From contig JAPLDC010000448.1 of the NCBI GenBank assembly GCA_026391935.1, positions 1-18,834 on the forward strand: 18,834 bases of DNA. The letters run 5' to 3'. This document shows, in pieces, positions 1-7,908 of this stretch; position 1 is the first letter of the stretch, and each line of letters starts with the position of its first letter. The position numbers were made by a program, and so were the translations under genes. The DNA is from Bacteroidota bacterium. GTDB lineage: Bacteria > Bacteroidota > Bacteroidia > 2-12-FULL-35-15. Under the pieces are notes generated by a model, which was given only the letters and a program-made list of their open reading frames with translations, was not told the DNA's origin and did no database searches.

Positions 1-1194
1 ATTACTTTCCTTGGAAATGTTCAAGATCGTATTAATACTGCTCAAACGATTACAGCTAAAGCATATTTATATACTGTGAATGCAACATATCAGCCACAAA
101 CAATCGTTGACTCTGCAACAGTAGTTGTGTCAACAGCTCAGAATTTATATACAGCAATGTTTTCTGCACCTCATGTGATGAGTACAGATTTCGCAGTAGC
201 AATAAAAAATCCTCTTACAACAGATACGTTAGTAATGGTGCTTAATAATGCCGATGTTACTCCATCTTATGGTGAAGGATTAGCTTGGAGAAGATTTGGA
301 ACAGGTGTTTGGAATACTGCTGTAGCATACGCTACTCAGGATTTAGAGCCAATTATTGCACCAATTGTTACTTATCCTATTAATACTGATTTTACAATGT
401 CTCCTAGCGCTACACCGATGTGTTTGGGTACTGCTTTAACGTTTACAAATACAACTACAACAGCTGCAATTGTTGAAAATAGAATGTATAATTATAATAC
501 TATGAAAGCGTTTTGGAGCGTTGCAGCTTCAGATTCAACGTATGCTTGGGACATGGGCGATCCATCTGCTGTTCAATGGACAAAAAATGCTGCATATACA
601 TATCCAACAGCGGGTTCCTACGATATTACATTGTATACTTTAGGTGGTTTATGGGCTTCATGTGTGGATACAAAACTTACTCCAGTAGTTGTTACGCCAA
701 ATGCAGTAGCCTCATTTACACAAAATGCAACTGCATCCCCTTTGATAGCATTTACAAGTACTTCTACAGGAGCTGCAACATATTCGTGGGATTTTGGAGA
801 CGGTTCTCCAGTTGATAATACTGCAAACCCTTCTCACACTTTTGGTGTTGGAACATGGACAGTAACGTTAACTGTTACATCTGCTGGAACTTGTAATACA
901 AATAATACAACACAAACAGTAACAATTTTAGCAACGGACATTGCAAATTTTTCAACAGCAATATTAAATGTATTTCCAAATCCATCTTCAAATGGCTTAT
1001 TTACAATTGAAATGGGAGGAGCATCAAAAACAAATGTTGAAGTTTACAATATGGTTGGAGAATTAATTTATTCAAAAGAATTTACTTCTGCATCAACTTC
1101 ACTTGATCTTTCTTCTGTTGCTGCAGGTGTTTACTCTATGAAAGTAAATGCTAACAACAATAATACAGTTAAACAAATTGTGATTACAAAATAA
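1..1194 (+). CDS. Secreted PKD-repeat protein with T9SS C-terminal sorting domain (5' partial)
   Basis: The frame is open from base 1, so the gene begins upstream; 397 residues remain. After a beta-rich N-terminal part come two PKD-type domains, at about residues 128-218 (WDMGD at 183-187) and 236-310 (WDFGDG at 263-268). The last 75 residues or so start at VFPNPSSNG and end in a Lys-rich strand (VKQIVITK), the pattern of the type A C-terminal domain recognised by the type IX secretion system. Proteins with such tails are exported through the outer membrane and often attached to the cell surface. PKD domains act as spacers or in carbohydrate or protein binding. The catalytic or adhesive part, if any, lies outside the window. 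A GTG at 76 could act as an internal start, but the reading frame and domain content continue upstream of it, so I treat the gene as truncated by the window edge. Confidence 0.9.
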   Translation: MTFLGNVQDRINTAQTITAKAYLYTVNATYQPQTIVDSATVVVSTAQNLYTAMFSAPHVMSTDFAVAIKNPLTTDTLVMVLNNADVTPSYGEGLAWRRFGTGVWNTAVAYATQDLEPIIAPIVTYPINTDFTMSPSATPMCLGTALTFTNTTTTAAIVENRMYNYNTMKAFWSVAASDSTYAWDMGDPSAVQWTKNAAYTYPTAGSYDITLYTLGGLWASCVDTKLTPVVVTPNAVASFTQNATASPLIAFTSTSTGAATYSWDFGDGSPVDNTANPSHTFGVGTWTVTLTVTSAGTCNTNNTTQTVTILATDIANFSTAILNVFPNPSSNGLFTIEMGGASKTNVEVYNMVGELIYSKEFTSASTSLDLSSVAAGVYSMKVNANNNNTVKQIVITK

Positions 1195-1215
1195 TCTTTC
1201 ATCTTCTTTTAAGGT

Positions 1216-1245
1216 AAAAGCCCCCTATAAAAAGGGGGCTTTTTT
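1216..1245 (+). terminator. Rho-independent terminator after the T9SS protein gene
   Basis: Arms AAAAGCCCCC and GGGGGCTTTT (1216-1225 and 1234-1243) form a 10-bp stem around an 8-base loop, followed by a T-run to 1245. It lies 22 bases past the stop codon and separates the secreted protein from the sugar-nucleotide operon. Confidence 0.92.
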
Positions 1246-1276
1246 GCTTTTCTGACGTATTTATTTCGTATTATTG
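1241..1276 (+). promoter_or_regulatory. Possible Bacteroidota-type promoter for gmd
   Basis: TATTATTG at 1269-1276 is one base off the TAnnTTTG -7 consensus. TTTTTG at 1241-1246, part of the preceding terminator T-run, could be the -33 element with a 22-base spacer. The predicted start of transcription would be about 15-20 bases before the gmd ATG. The match is imperfect. Confidence 0.25.
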
Positions 1277-1298
1277 CATATAATTTAAAAAAAATAAA

Positions 1299-2387
1299 AT
1301 GAGTAAAGTTGCTTTAATAACAGGGGTTACAGGTCAAGATGGTGCGTATCTAGCTGAGTTATTGCTAGAAAAAGGGTATATCGTTCACGGAATTAAGCGA
1401 AGAAGCTCCATGTTCAATACTGGTCGTATCGATCATTTATATAAAGATCAACATGAAAAGAAAGTAAATTTCTTTTTACATTATGGTGACCTCACGGATT
1501 CAACTAATCTTATCAGGATTATCCAGGAAACACAACCTGATGAGATTTACAATTTGGCAGCTCAGTCGCATGTGAAAGTTTCATTTGATTCACCTGAGTA
1601 TACTGCAAATGCAGACGCAATTGGGACCTTAAGAATCCTTGAAGCAATTCGAATTCTTAAACTCGAAAAGAAAACACGTTTTTATCAAGCATCTACTTCG
1701 GAGATGTATGGTTATGTGCAGGAAATTCCTCAAAAAGAAACAACGCCATTTTATCCTCGTTCGCCATATGGCGTAGCTAAAGTTTATGGCTTTTGGATTA
1801 CAAAAAATTATCGTGAGGCCTATGGAATGTATACATGCAACGGTATATTATTTAACCATGAGAGTCCATTACGCGGAGAAACATTTGTTACCCGTAAAAT
1901 TACACGTGCAGTAGCAAAGATTCATTTGAAAATGCAGGAAAAATTATTCCTTGGAAACTTGGATGCGGAGCGAGATTGGGGACATGCAAAAGATTATGTT
2001 GAAGGAATGTGGATGATGATGCAACAAAAAGAGGGGGATGATTTTGTTTTGGCTACCGGCGTGAAAATTACTGTTCGAAATTTTGTTGAACTAGCATTTT
2101 CTGAAGTTGGAATAAAAATTAGATGGGAAGGAAAAGGTGTGGATGAAAAAGGATTTAATTCTGAAACAGGAGCAATGGGTGTTGAAGTTGATCCCCGTTA
2201 TTTCCGTCCAACGGAAGTCGAGCTTTTAATTGGTGATGCATCAAAAGCAAAGAAGGTATTAGGTTGGGAACCGAAACATTCCTTAAAACAATTGGTAAGC
2301 GAAATGGTGGCTAGCGATGTGAAATTATTTGAGAGAGATAAATATTTGTTGGATGGCGGCCATGATGTAATGAACTTTCACGAATAA
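1299..2387 (+). CDS. gmd: GDP-mannose 4,6-dehydratase
   Basis: Converts GDP-D-mannose to GDP-4-dehydro-6-deoxy-D-mannose, the first step to GDP-L-fucose and related deoxysugars; cytoplasmic and NADP(H)-dependent. The 362 residues cover the normal full length. The N-terminal Rossmann motif TGVTGQDG has glycines at 9, 12 and 15. The short-chain dehydrogenase catalytic set is visible: T133 and E135 in STSEMYG, and Y157/K161 in SPYGVAK. The conserved NHESPLRGETFVTRKI segment, typical of Gmd, begins at about residue 186. The ATG at 1299 gives the motif at its usual distance from the N-terminus. It is followed 55 bases later by fcl, which uses its product, so the two are almost certainly co-transcribed. 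Confidence 0.97.
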   Translation: MSKVALITGVTGQDGAYLAELLLEKGYIVHGIKRRSSMFNTGRIDHLYKDQHEKKVNFFLHYGDLTDSTNLIRIIQETQPDEIYNLAAQSHVKVSFDSPEYTANADAIGTLRILEAIRILKLEKKTRFYQASTSEMYGYVQEIPQKETTPFYPRSPYGVAKVYGFWITKNYREAYGMYTCNGILFNHESPLRGETFVTRKITRAVAKIHLKMQEKLFLGNLDAERDWGHAKDYVEGMWMMMQQKEGDDFVLATGVKITVRNFVELAFSEVGIKIRWEGKGVDEKGFNSETGAMGVEVDPRYFRPTEVELLIGDASKAKKVLGWEPKHSLKQLVSEMVASDVKLFERDKYLLDGGHDVMNFHE

Positions 2388-2442
2388 ATAGTTGGAATAT
2401 TGAGTTCTTCCGAATAAGAAATGCTGACACAAAAAATACTTT

Positions 2443-3369
2443 ATGAACATAACCGATAAAATATACGTTGCAGGACACCGTGGAATGGTTGGATCTGCTA
2501 TTGTCAGAAGATTACAGAAGGATGGTTTTACAAATATAGTAACGCGTACTTCAAAAGAATTGGACTTAAGAAATCAGCAAGCAGTTGCTGATTTTTTTGC
2601 ATCTGAAAAGCCTCAATATGTTTTTTTAGCCGCTGCAAAGGTCGGAGGAATTATTGCAAACAACACTTATCGCGCTGATTTTATTTATGAAAATATAATG
2701 ATCCAAAGCAACGTGATCCATTATTCATATTTAAATGGAGTAAAAAAATTAATGTTCCTTGGTTCGTCTTGTATTTATCCAAAGATGGCTCCTCAGCCTT
2801 TAAAAGAGGAGTATTTGCTTACCGGATTATTGGAAGAAACAAATGAGCCGTATGCGATTGCAAAAATTGCAGGAATAAAAATGTGTGACGCATACAGAGC
2901 ACAATTCGGATGTAATTTTATTTCTGTCATGCCAACAAATTTGTATGGGCCAAATGATAATTACGATCTTAATAATTCACACGTCCTGCCCGCATTGATT
3001 CGTAAGTTTCATACTGCAAAAAAAGAAAATTTGCCAGCAGTTGAAATTTGGGGGACGGGATCTCCAATGCGTGAATTTTTACATGCGAATGATCTGGCAG
3101 ATGCTTGTTTTTATTTGATGCAAAATTATAATGAGGCGGGTTTAGTGAATATTGGTGTTGGAGATGATATAACAATAAAAGATCTGGCTTTGCTCGTAAA
3201 GAAAATTGTTGGTTTTGCCGGAGAATTAAAATTTGACACTTCCAAGCCTGATGGAACACCCCGTAAATTAATGGACGTAAGCAAGCTGCATTCATTCGGT
3301 TGGAAACATAAGATCGAATTGGAAGAAGGAATTGCCGGAGTGTACTCAGAAGTTAAAGATAAATTGTAA
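2443..3369 (+). CDS. fcl: GDP-L-fucose synthase (GDP-4-keto-6-deoxymannose epimerase/reductase)
   Basis: Carries out the 3,5-epimerisation and NADPH reduction of the Gmd product to GDP-L-fucose. It has 308 residues, close to the usual 310-320. GHRGMVGSA (11-19) is the nucleotide-binding loop. The catalytic residues known from the E. coli enzyme are recognisable at +1 offset: S108 and C110 in GSSCIYPK, Y137 and K141 in YAIAKIAG, and H180 in NSHVLPALI. Its stop TAA shares its last base with the ATG of the next gene (TAATG at 3367-3371), which indicates translational coupling with the outer-membrane protein that follows. With gmd this makes GDP-L-fucose for a surface glycan; no fucosyltransferase is visible here. 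Confidence 0.97.
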   Translation: MNITDKIYVAGHRGMVGSAIVRRLQKDGFTNIVTRTSKELDLRNQQAVADFFASEKPQYVFLAAAKVGGIIANNTYRADFIYENIMIQSNVIHYSYLNGVKKLMFLGSSCIYPKMAPQPLKEEYLLTGLLEETNEPYAIAKIAGIKMCDAYRAQFGCNFISVMPTNLYGPNDNYDLNNSHVLPALIRKFHTAKKENLPAVEIWGTGSPMREFLHANDLADACFYLMQNYNEAGLVNIGVGDDITIKDLALLVKKIVGFAGELKFDTSKPDGTPRKLMDVSKLHSFGWKHKIELEEGIAGVYSEVKDKL

Positions 3370-5066
3370 TGCGTATTAGTTTTCAGGTATCAAGTATCAG
3401 GAGTTTAAGATGGACTCGTTTTTTATTTCTAGTTTCTAGTTACTTGTTTCTGAATACATTGTTTGCTCAACAAAATTTGCCATTAAACAGAGAATGGGGC
3501 TTGAATTTTGAAAAAACGAAAATAAATAAACTTCGCAATACCTGTCTTGCTTCTTATAACACAGTTGATCTATCCAGCTTCAAACCATATATTTCTACGT
3601 CACAAAAAATTAATAAAAACGATTCTTTACGGAAGGTGACATCGGTTTGGAAAAGAAAAATTAAACAGGAAAATTTAATTATCGTCAACGATACAACCGA
3701 TAAATTTTATCTTACCATCGATCCTCTTTTTAATTTTGAATTTGGTAAAGATTTGGCAGACACGAGTGGTGAAAAATTATATAAAAACACACGTGGCTTT
3801 TTGATTCGTGGCAGTATCGGAGAAAAGTTTTCTTTCGAATCTTCTTTTTACGAAAATCAGTCAACGTATTCGAAATACATCGACAATTATATTGCTAATA
3901 CGAACTATTTATTTTCACAAACTGCGAATTATAATTACGCAGTAGTTCCGGGGCAAGGTCGTTCAAAACCATTTAAGAAAAATGGATATGATTATGCAAT
4001 GGCATCGGGATACATTTCTTATTCTCCAATAAAAATGTTCAACATACAGCTTGGGCACGGGAAGCATTTTGTTGGTGACGGTTATCGTTCCTTGTTGTTA
4101 TCCGATAATTCATTCAACTATCCTTATGCACGAATAACCACTACATACAAAAATATTCAATACACAAATTTGTACACTTCATTTATGAATCTGACGGATG
4201 GAGGAGTGAAAACTCCCCAACACTTGGAGCGACTTTTTCAGAAAAAAATTGGAAGCTTTCAGTTTTTGTCCTTGAATTATTTTCATCGATTGCAAATAGG
4301 CTTGTTTCAAGGAATGATATGGGAGGCAGCCGATTCCAGTAATCGTCAACATGTTAATTTCAATACATTTGATCCGATTATTGGTGTAAACGCATTTTAC
4401 TATGGATTACATAATAAGAATAATATTTTATTAGGAGCAACATTAAAATTGAAGGTCACGAATTCAATTTCACTATACGGACAATATATGGTAGATGATG
4501 TATATGCAGGAAAAGGTCCAAAAGGCGTTCAAAAAAAATATGGATACCAGGTAGGGTTTAAGTATTTTGATCTTTTTACGATTAAAAACCTTCACTTGCA
4601 ATTTGAATACAACAGTGTTCGTCCGTATGCTTATGCAACTGAAAATCCCTATCAGAGTTATACGCAATATAACCAGGCTCTGGCGCATCCTTTGGGAGCA
4701 AATTTTAATGAAATGGTCGGTTTTATCAACTATCGCTTGAAGGACTTTTTTATTGAACTAAAAGCAAATTATGCCATAAAAGGTAATGATAGTTTGAATA
4801 ATAATTTCGGAGGGAATGTTTTTAAATCCGACAATGTTTTCCCGGTTACTCAAAATTTAGATAATATAACATTCACTCAAGGATTGAAAACAACGATAAT
4901 GTATCAGGATATTCATTTAGGTTATTTGGTTAATCCCTCAACAAATTTTAATATTGTATTGGGTTTCACAAATAGAATTGAGAAGACGGAAAAATCAACA
5001 AATGAAACACAATTCGTATATTTCGGGATTAGAACATCACTTTCAAATTTTTATTATGATTTCTAA
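3369..5066 (+). CDS. Outer-membrane beta-barrel protein, RemB/Wzi-like (paralogue 1)
   Basis: 565 residues. A long N-terminal stretch with a hydrophobic core ends in LFAQQ and reads as a signal peptide with an extended basic n-region. The mature part is rich in alternating aromatic strands and ends in Phe (NFYYDF), as outer-membrane barrels do. Recognisable blocks are HFVGDGYRSLLLSD near residue 235 and LAHPLGANF near 437; both recur in the paralogue at 6220-7803. These blocks remind me of Bacteroidota proteins annotated as gliding-motility RemB and, more loosely, of the capsule-assembly barrel Wzi; I recall this from memory and could not search. Its start overlaps the fcl stop by one base, so it belongs to the polysaccharide operon and may help export or anchor the glycan. 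The signal-peptide region is built on heptanucleotide repeats (see findings). Confidence 0.8.
   Translation: MRISFQVSSIRSLRWTRFLFLVSSYLFLNTLFAQQNLPLNREWGLNFEKTKINKLRNTCLASYNTVDLSSFKPYISTSQKINKNDSLRKVTSVWKRKIKQENLIIVNDTTDKFYLTIDPLFNFEFGKDLADTSGEKLYKNTRGFLIRGSIGEKFSFESSFYENQSTYSKYIDNYIANTNYLFSQTANYNYAVVPGQGRSKPFKKNGYDYAMASGYISYSPIKMFNIQLGHGKHFVGDGYRSLLLSDNSFNYPYARITTTYKNIQYTNLYTSFMNLTDGGVKTPQHLERLFQKKIGSFQFLSLNYFHRLQIGLFQGMIWEAADSSNRQHVNFNTFDPIIGVNAFYYGLHNKNNILLGATLKLKVTNSISLYGQYMVDDVYAGKGPKGVQKKYGYQVGFKYFDLFTIKNLHLQFEYNSVRPYAYATENPYQSYTQYNQALAHPLGANFNEMVGFINYRLKDFFIELKANYAIKGNDSLNNNFGGNVFKSDNVFPVTQNLDNITFTQGLKTTIMYQDIHLGYLVNPSTNFNIVLGFTNRIEKTEKSTNETQFVYFGIRTSLSNFYYDF
3387..3453 (+). repeat. 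Degenerate heptanucleotide repeats inside the signal-peptide coding region
   Basis: GTATCAA and GTATCAG lie in tandem at 3387-3400. TTTCTAG, TTTCTAG, TTACTTG and TTTCTGA follow one another at 3426-3453. The period is seven, not a multiple of three, so the codon phase shifts in each copy. The repeats sit entirely within the codons for residues 7-29 of the outer-membrane protein. Confidence 0.7.
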
Positions 5067-5118
5067 TAGTCGAAATATTCCTTTATTTATTAATTTTCTT
5101 TTCCATTTTAGAGAGGAC

Positions 5119-5126
5119 AGGAGGAG
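5119..5126 (+). promoter_or_regulatory. Consensus Shine-Dalgarno sequence before the WecA-like gene
   Basis: AGGAGGAG lies here, with the full AGGAGG ending five bases before the ATG at 5130. No other gene start in the window has a comparable site, and Bacteroidota generally initiate without one. It fixes the start codon of the downstream gene. Confidence 0.65.
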
Positions 5127-5129
5127 CTT

Positions 5130-6227
5130 ATGGGATTTTTAATACTTGTTTTCATTACTTCATTTTTTGTTGTTCTTTTATCAACACCATCCTTGATAAA
5201 AGTAGCGATACTCAAGCGATTGTTTGATGCGCCGGGTGATACCCGCAAGTTACATACGCGCATGGTCCCTACTATTGGTGGGATTATCATCTTTGCCGGA
5301 ACATTGTTCTCCTATTCATTATGGTTCCCAGATATCCATGATTATCCTCAATTAGTAAAAAGTTTCAGTGATTATAAATTTATTGTTTCAACGTTATTGG
5401 TTATGTTTTTTGTTGGAGTGAAAGATGACATAATTGGAACAGCGCCTGTAAAAAAATTGGTAGCACATGTCTTGGTAGGAATGGTGATGGTATTAATGGC
5501 AGACATTCGAATTGTGAGTATGCACGGGCTGTTTGGAATAGATATTTTGCCTTTGTGGACGAGTGTGTTTTTATCGCTGTTCACCTATATTGTAGTCGTA
5601 AATGCGTTTAATTTAATTGATGGTGTTGATGGACTAGCAGGTGGCGTCGGACTTATTGCATCTACAGCATTTGGTTTTTGGTTTGCCTACGCAGGTGATC
5701 CGGCAATGGCTTGCCTCTCTTTTGCATTATCCGGATCATTATTAGGATTTTTATTTTTCAACTTTTCACCCGCTAAAATATTTATGGGAGATTCCGGCTC
5801 CTTGACAATCGGATTGATCATTTGTGTATTAGCAATTAAAGTAATTGGATATGATGTTAGCTCAATTGAAAGCAGGGTTGTGCTGAATATTTCTAAACCT
5901 TTATTTGCAATGGCTGTTCTTGTTTATCCTTTAGTAGATACTTTACGGATCTTTATTTATCGCGCTGTTAGGGGTGTTTCCCCATTTTCTGCCGACAGGA
6001 ACCACCTTCATCATCGATTATTAGATATAGGCTTAAGCCATAAGGGAACAGTTATTTCTGTTTATCTTTATAATGTATTTATAATTTGTCTCACAATTGC
6101 ACTTTCCTTTTCAAACCTGGATGTGAATTATTCTTTGGTAGTTATTGCATTAATCTCTCTTGGTGTGGCACAAATTCCTTTTTTTATCACGAAAAAGAAA
6201 AACAGAACAGCTAAGAATAATGACTAA
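5130..6227 (+). CDS. MraY/WecA/TagO-family undecaprenyl-phosphate sugar-1-phosphate transferase
   Basis: An integral inner-membrane enzyme that moves a sugar-1-phosphate, most often N-acetylglucosamine, from a UDP-sugar to undecaprenyl phosphate, starting O-antigen, capsule or teichoic-type glycans. The 365 residues hold about ten hydrophobic segments. Family motifs are present in order: HTRMVPTIGG (42-51), VGVKDD with D99/D100, NAFNLIDGVDGLAGG (158-172, D164 and D167), FMGDSGS (218-224), and the cytoplasmic-loop motif HLHHR (292-296) that marks the WecA/TagO branch rather than MraY. Sugar specificity cannot be read from sequence. It is preceded by a perfect AGGAGG, lies 63 bases after the first barrel gene, and its last eight bases overlap the start of the second barrel gene. 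Confidence 0.93.
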   Translation: MGFLILVFITSFFVVLLSTPSLIKVAILKRLFDAPGDTRKLHTRMVPTIGGIIIFAGTLFSYSLWFPDIHDYPQLVKSFSDYKFIVSTLLVMFFVGVKDDIIGTAPVKKLVAHVLVGMVMVLMADIRIVSMHGLFGIDILPLWTSVFLSLFTYIVVVNAFNLIDGVDGLAGGVGLIASTAFGFWFAYAGDPAMACLSFALSGSLLGFLFFNFSPAKIFMGDSGSLTIGLIICVLAIKVIGYDVSSIESRVVLNISKPLFAMAVLVYPLVDTLRIFIYRAVRGVSPFSADRNHLHHRLLDIGLSHKGTVISVYLYNVFIICLTIALSFSNLDVNYSLVVIALISLGVAQIPFFITKKKNRTAKNND

Positions 6228-7803
6228 AAAATACTACATACTTTTTCTGATATTCATTTTGCTTCTATCCCATTCTACTGCTTTTTCTCAGCAAACAAAC
6301 TTTACACTAAACCGAGATTATTTTTGGGGCGTAGATAATTATTATAATAATAAAGAGGAAAATACGCAAACATTTGTAAAACCTTTTCGTTACCAACAAA
6401 TTCTTCAGATAAAAGATTCTTTAGCAGTTTTCCCGAGATTATTGGCTGGAAGCAAAGTAGAGAAAAGTGATAAAAAGGCAAATACACAAATTGAAATTAA
6501 TCCTTTGATGATTGCGCATACAGGTTTTGATATGTCCTCAAATGCTCATTTAACAAGTGATATGGCGATTGGCGGAAATTTGTTGATGTTTTGGAAAGAT
6601 AAATTTGCGCTGAACTTTAAAGCATTAGGAGGTAAAGGTGTGTTTAGTTCCTCTACCGATTCAATCATTCGGAATTGTGGTGTTGTACCTGGAATGGGAT
6701 ATGCATATATTTCAAAAACAGATTCTCTTAATCCGCAATATGCGTATCAATATTTTTCGGGCTATATATCATATTCACCAAATAAAATTTTTAATTTTCA
6801 ATTAGGGCAGGATAAACATTTCTGGGGCGATGGATACCGATCACTTTTTTTGTCGGATGTCGCTGCACCGTATCCTTATTTTAAGATTACTACCAATGTC
6901 TGGAAACTCACGTATGTGAATTTATATACCATCATGAAGGATGCTACCAACCCTTCCGGATTTAAAAAAGATTGGTTGAATAAATATGCCACCTTTCATT
7001 ATTTAGGTTGGAATGCCACAAAGCGGATCAATGTCGGATTATTTGAGTCCATTGTTTGGCAGGGCTCAGACAGCACGCGTCATCGCGGTTATGATGTTAA
7101 CTATTTAAATCCGATCATGTTTTTTCGTCCAACAGAATATTCGTTAGGCTCTAGTGACAATGCATTAGTGGGATTTAGCATCAAAATAAAAATGTTTAAA
7201 AAACAACAATTATACGGGCAACTATTGTTGGATGAATTTTCATTGAAAGAAGTAAAAGCGCAAAATGGTTGGTGGGGAAATAAACAAGCTTTCCAATTAG
7301 GTTTGAAAAGTTTTGATCTGTTCCAAATTACCCGACTTAATTTCCAAACCGAATTCAATTATGTTCGTCCGTTTACCTATTCTCATGGAAGTGTACAGCA
7401 AAATTACGGACATATGAATCAGCCTTTGGCACACCCTTTAGGTGCAAATTTTATCGAGTCGGCCACTTTTTTGAATTATAGATATAAAAGGTTTTTCTTT
7501 GAAGCAAAGTTTACATATGCTGTTTATGGGGGTGATAGTGCAGGAACAGATTACGGAAAAAATATTTTTATTTCTTATTCAAACCGCGCAAGTGAATTTG
7601 GGAATTTTACAACTCAAGGATTTCAAACCAATTTGATAACCGCCTCTATACGGGGAGCCTATATTTTAGATTCACGTATGAATTTAAAAATTGATTTTGG
7701 TTTTGCCGACAGGATAGAACAAACAAATTACAGAACCAAACAAATTCCTTGTATTTTCTTAGGCGTAAAAACCGATCTTTGTAATTTGTATGACGATTTT
7801 TGA
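6220..7803 (+). CDS. Outer-membrane beta-barrel protein, RemB/Wzi-like (paralogue 2)
   Basis: 527 residues from the ATG at 6220. I prefer this start to the in-frame one at 6160 because it begins a clean signal peptide (MTKKYYILFLIFILLLS, cleavage near AFSQQ) and gives an 8-base overlap with the WecA-like gene instead of 68. The protein is homologous along its length to the product of 3369-5066: HFWGDGYRSLFLSD near residue 201, VRPF plus LAHPLGANF near 380-410, and a C-terminal LGVKTDLCNLYDDF ending in Phe. It is therefore probably a second outer-membrane barrel of the same system, arisen by duplication and since diverged. As for its paralogue, the RemB/Wzi relation is tentative. It is the last gene of the operon, followed by a large palindrome. 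Confidence 0.8.
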   Translation: MTKKYYILFLIFILLLSHSTAFSQQTNFTLNRDYFWGVDNYYNNKEENTQTFVKPFRYQQILQIKDSLAVFPRLLAGSKVEKSDKKANTQIEINPLMIAHTGFDMSSNAHLTSDMAIGGNLLMFWKDKFALNFKALGGKGVFSSSTDSIIRNCGVVPGMGYAYISKTDSLNPQYAYQYFSGYISYSPNKIFNFQLGQDKHFWGDGYRSLFLSDVAAPYPYFKITTNVWKLTYVNLYTIMKDATNPSGFKKDWLNKYATFHYLGWNATKRINVGLFESIVWQGSDSTRHRGYDVNYLNPIMFFRPTEYSLGSSDNALVGFSIKIKMFKKQQLYGQLLLDEFSLKEVKAQNGWWGNKQAFQLGLKSFDLFQITRLNFQTEFNYVRPFTYSHGSVQQNYGHMNQPLAHPLGANFIESATFLNYRYKRFFFEAKFTYAVYGGDSAGTDYGKNIFISYSNRASEFGNFTTQGFQTNLITASIRGAYILDSRMNLKIDFGFADRIEQTNYRTKQIPCIFLGVKTDLCNLYDDF

Positions 7804-7814
7804 GTTTCATCTCT

Positions 7815-7839
7815 ATAATTTAGATTTAATCTAAATTAT
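7815..7839. repeat. 25-bp perfect palindrome after the polysaccharide operon
   Basis: Arms ATAATTTAGATT and AATCTAAATTAT (12 bp each) surround a single central T. It starts 11 bases past the stop of the last operon gene and is followed by a U-rich but interrupted stretch. It could be an AU-only terminator or 3' stabiliser of the upstream mRNA, or an operator for ctaB about 70 bases downstream. Confidence 0.85.
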
Positions 7840-7908
7840 TGCATTTTATCTTTCTCTTTTCCTGAAAAATTGGTAAAATTGCAGTTCTTTTAATAAAGAG
7901 CACTCAAT

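Noticed and set aside
513..815. 100-codon frame inside the PKD protein gene
   Set aside because: Out of frame with two clear PKD motifs; cysteine- and serine-rich translation typical of a shadow frame.
6160..6219. Upstream in-frame start for the second barrel protein
   Set aside because: It would add 20 basic residues before a clean signal peptide and overlap the WecA-like gene by 68 bases.
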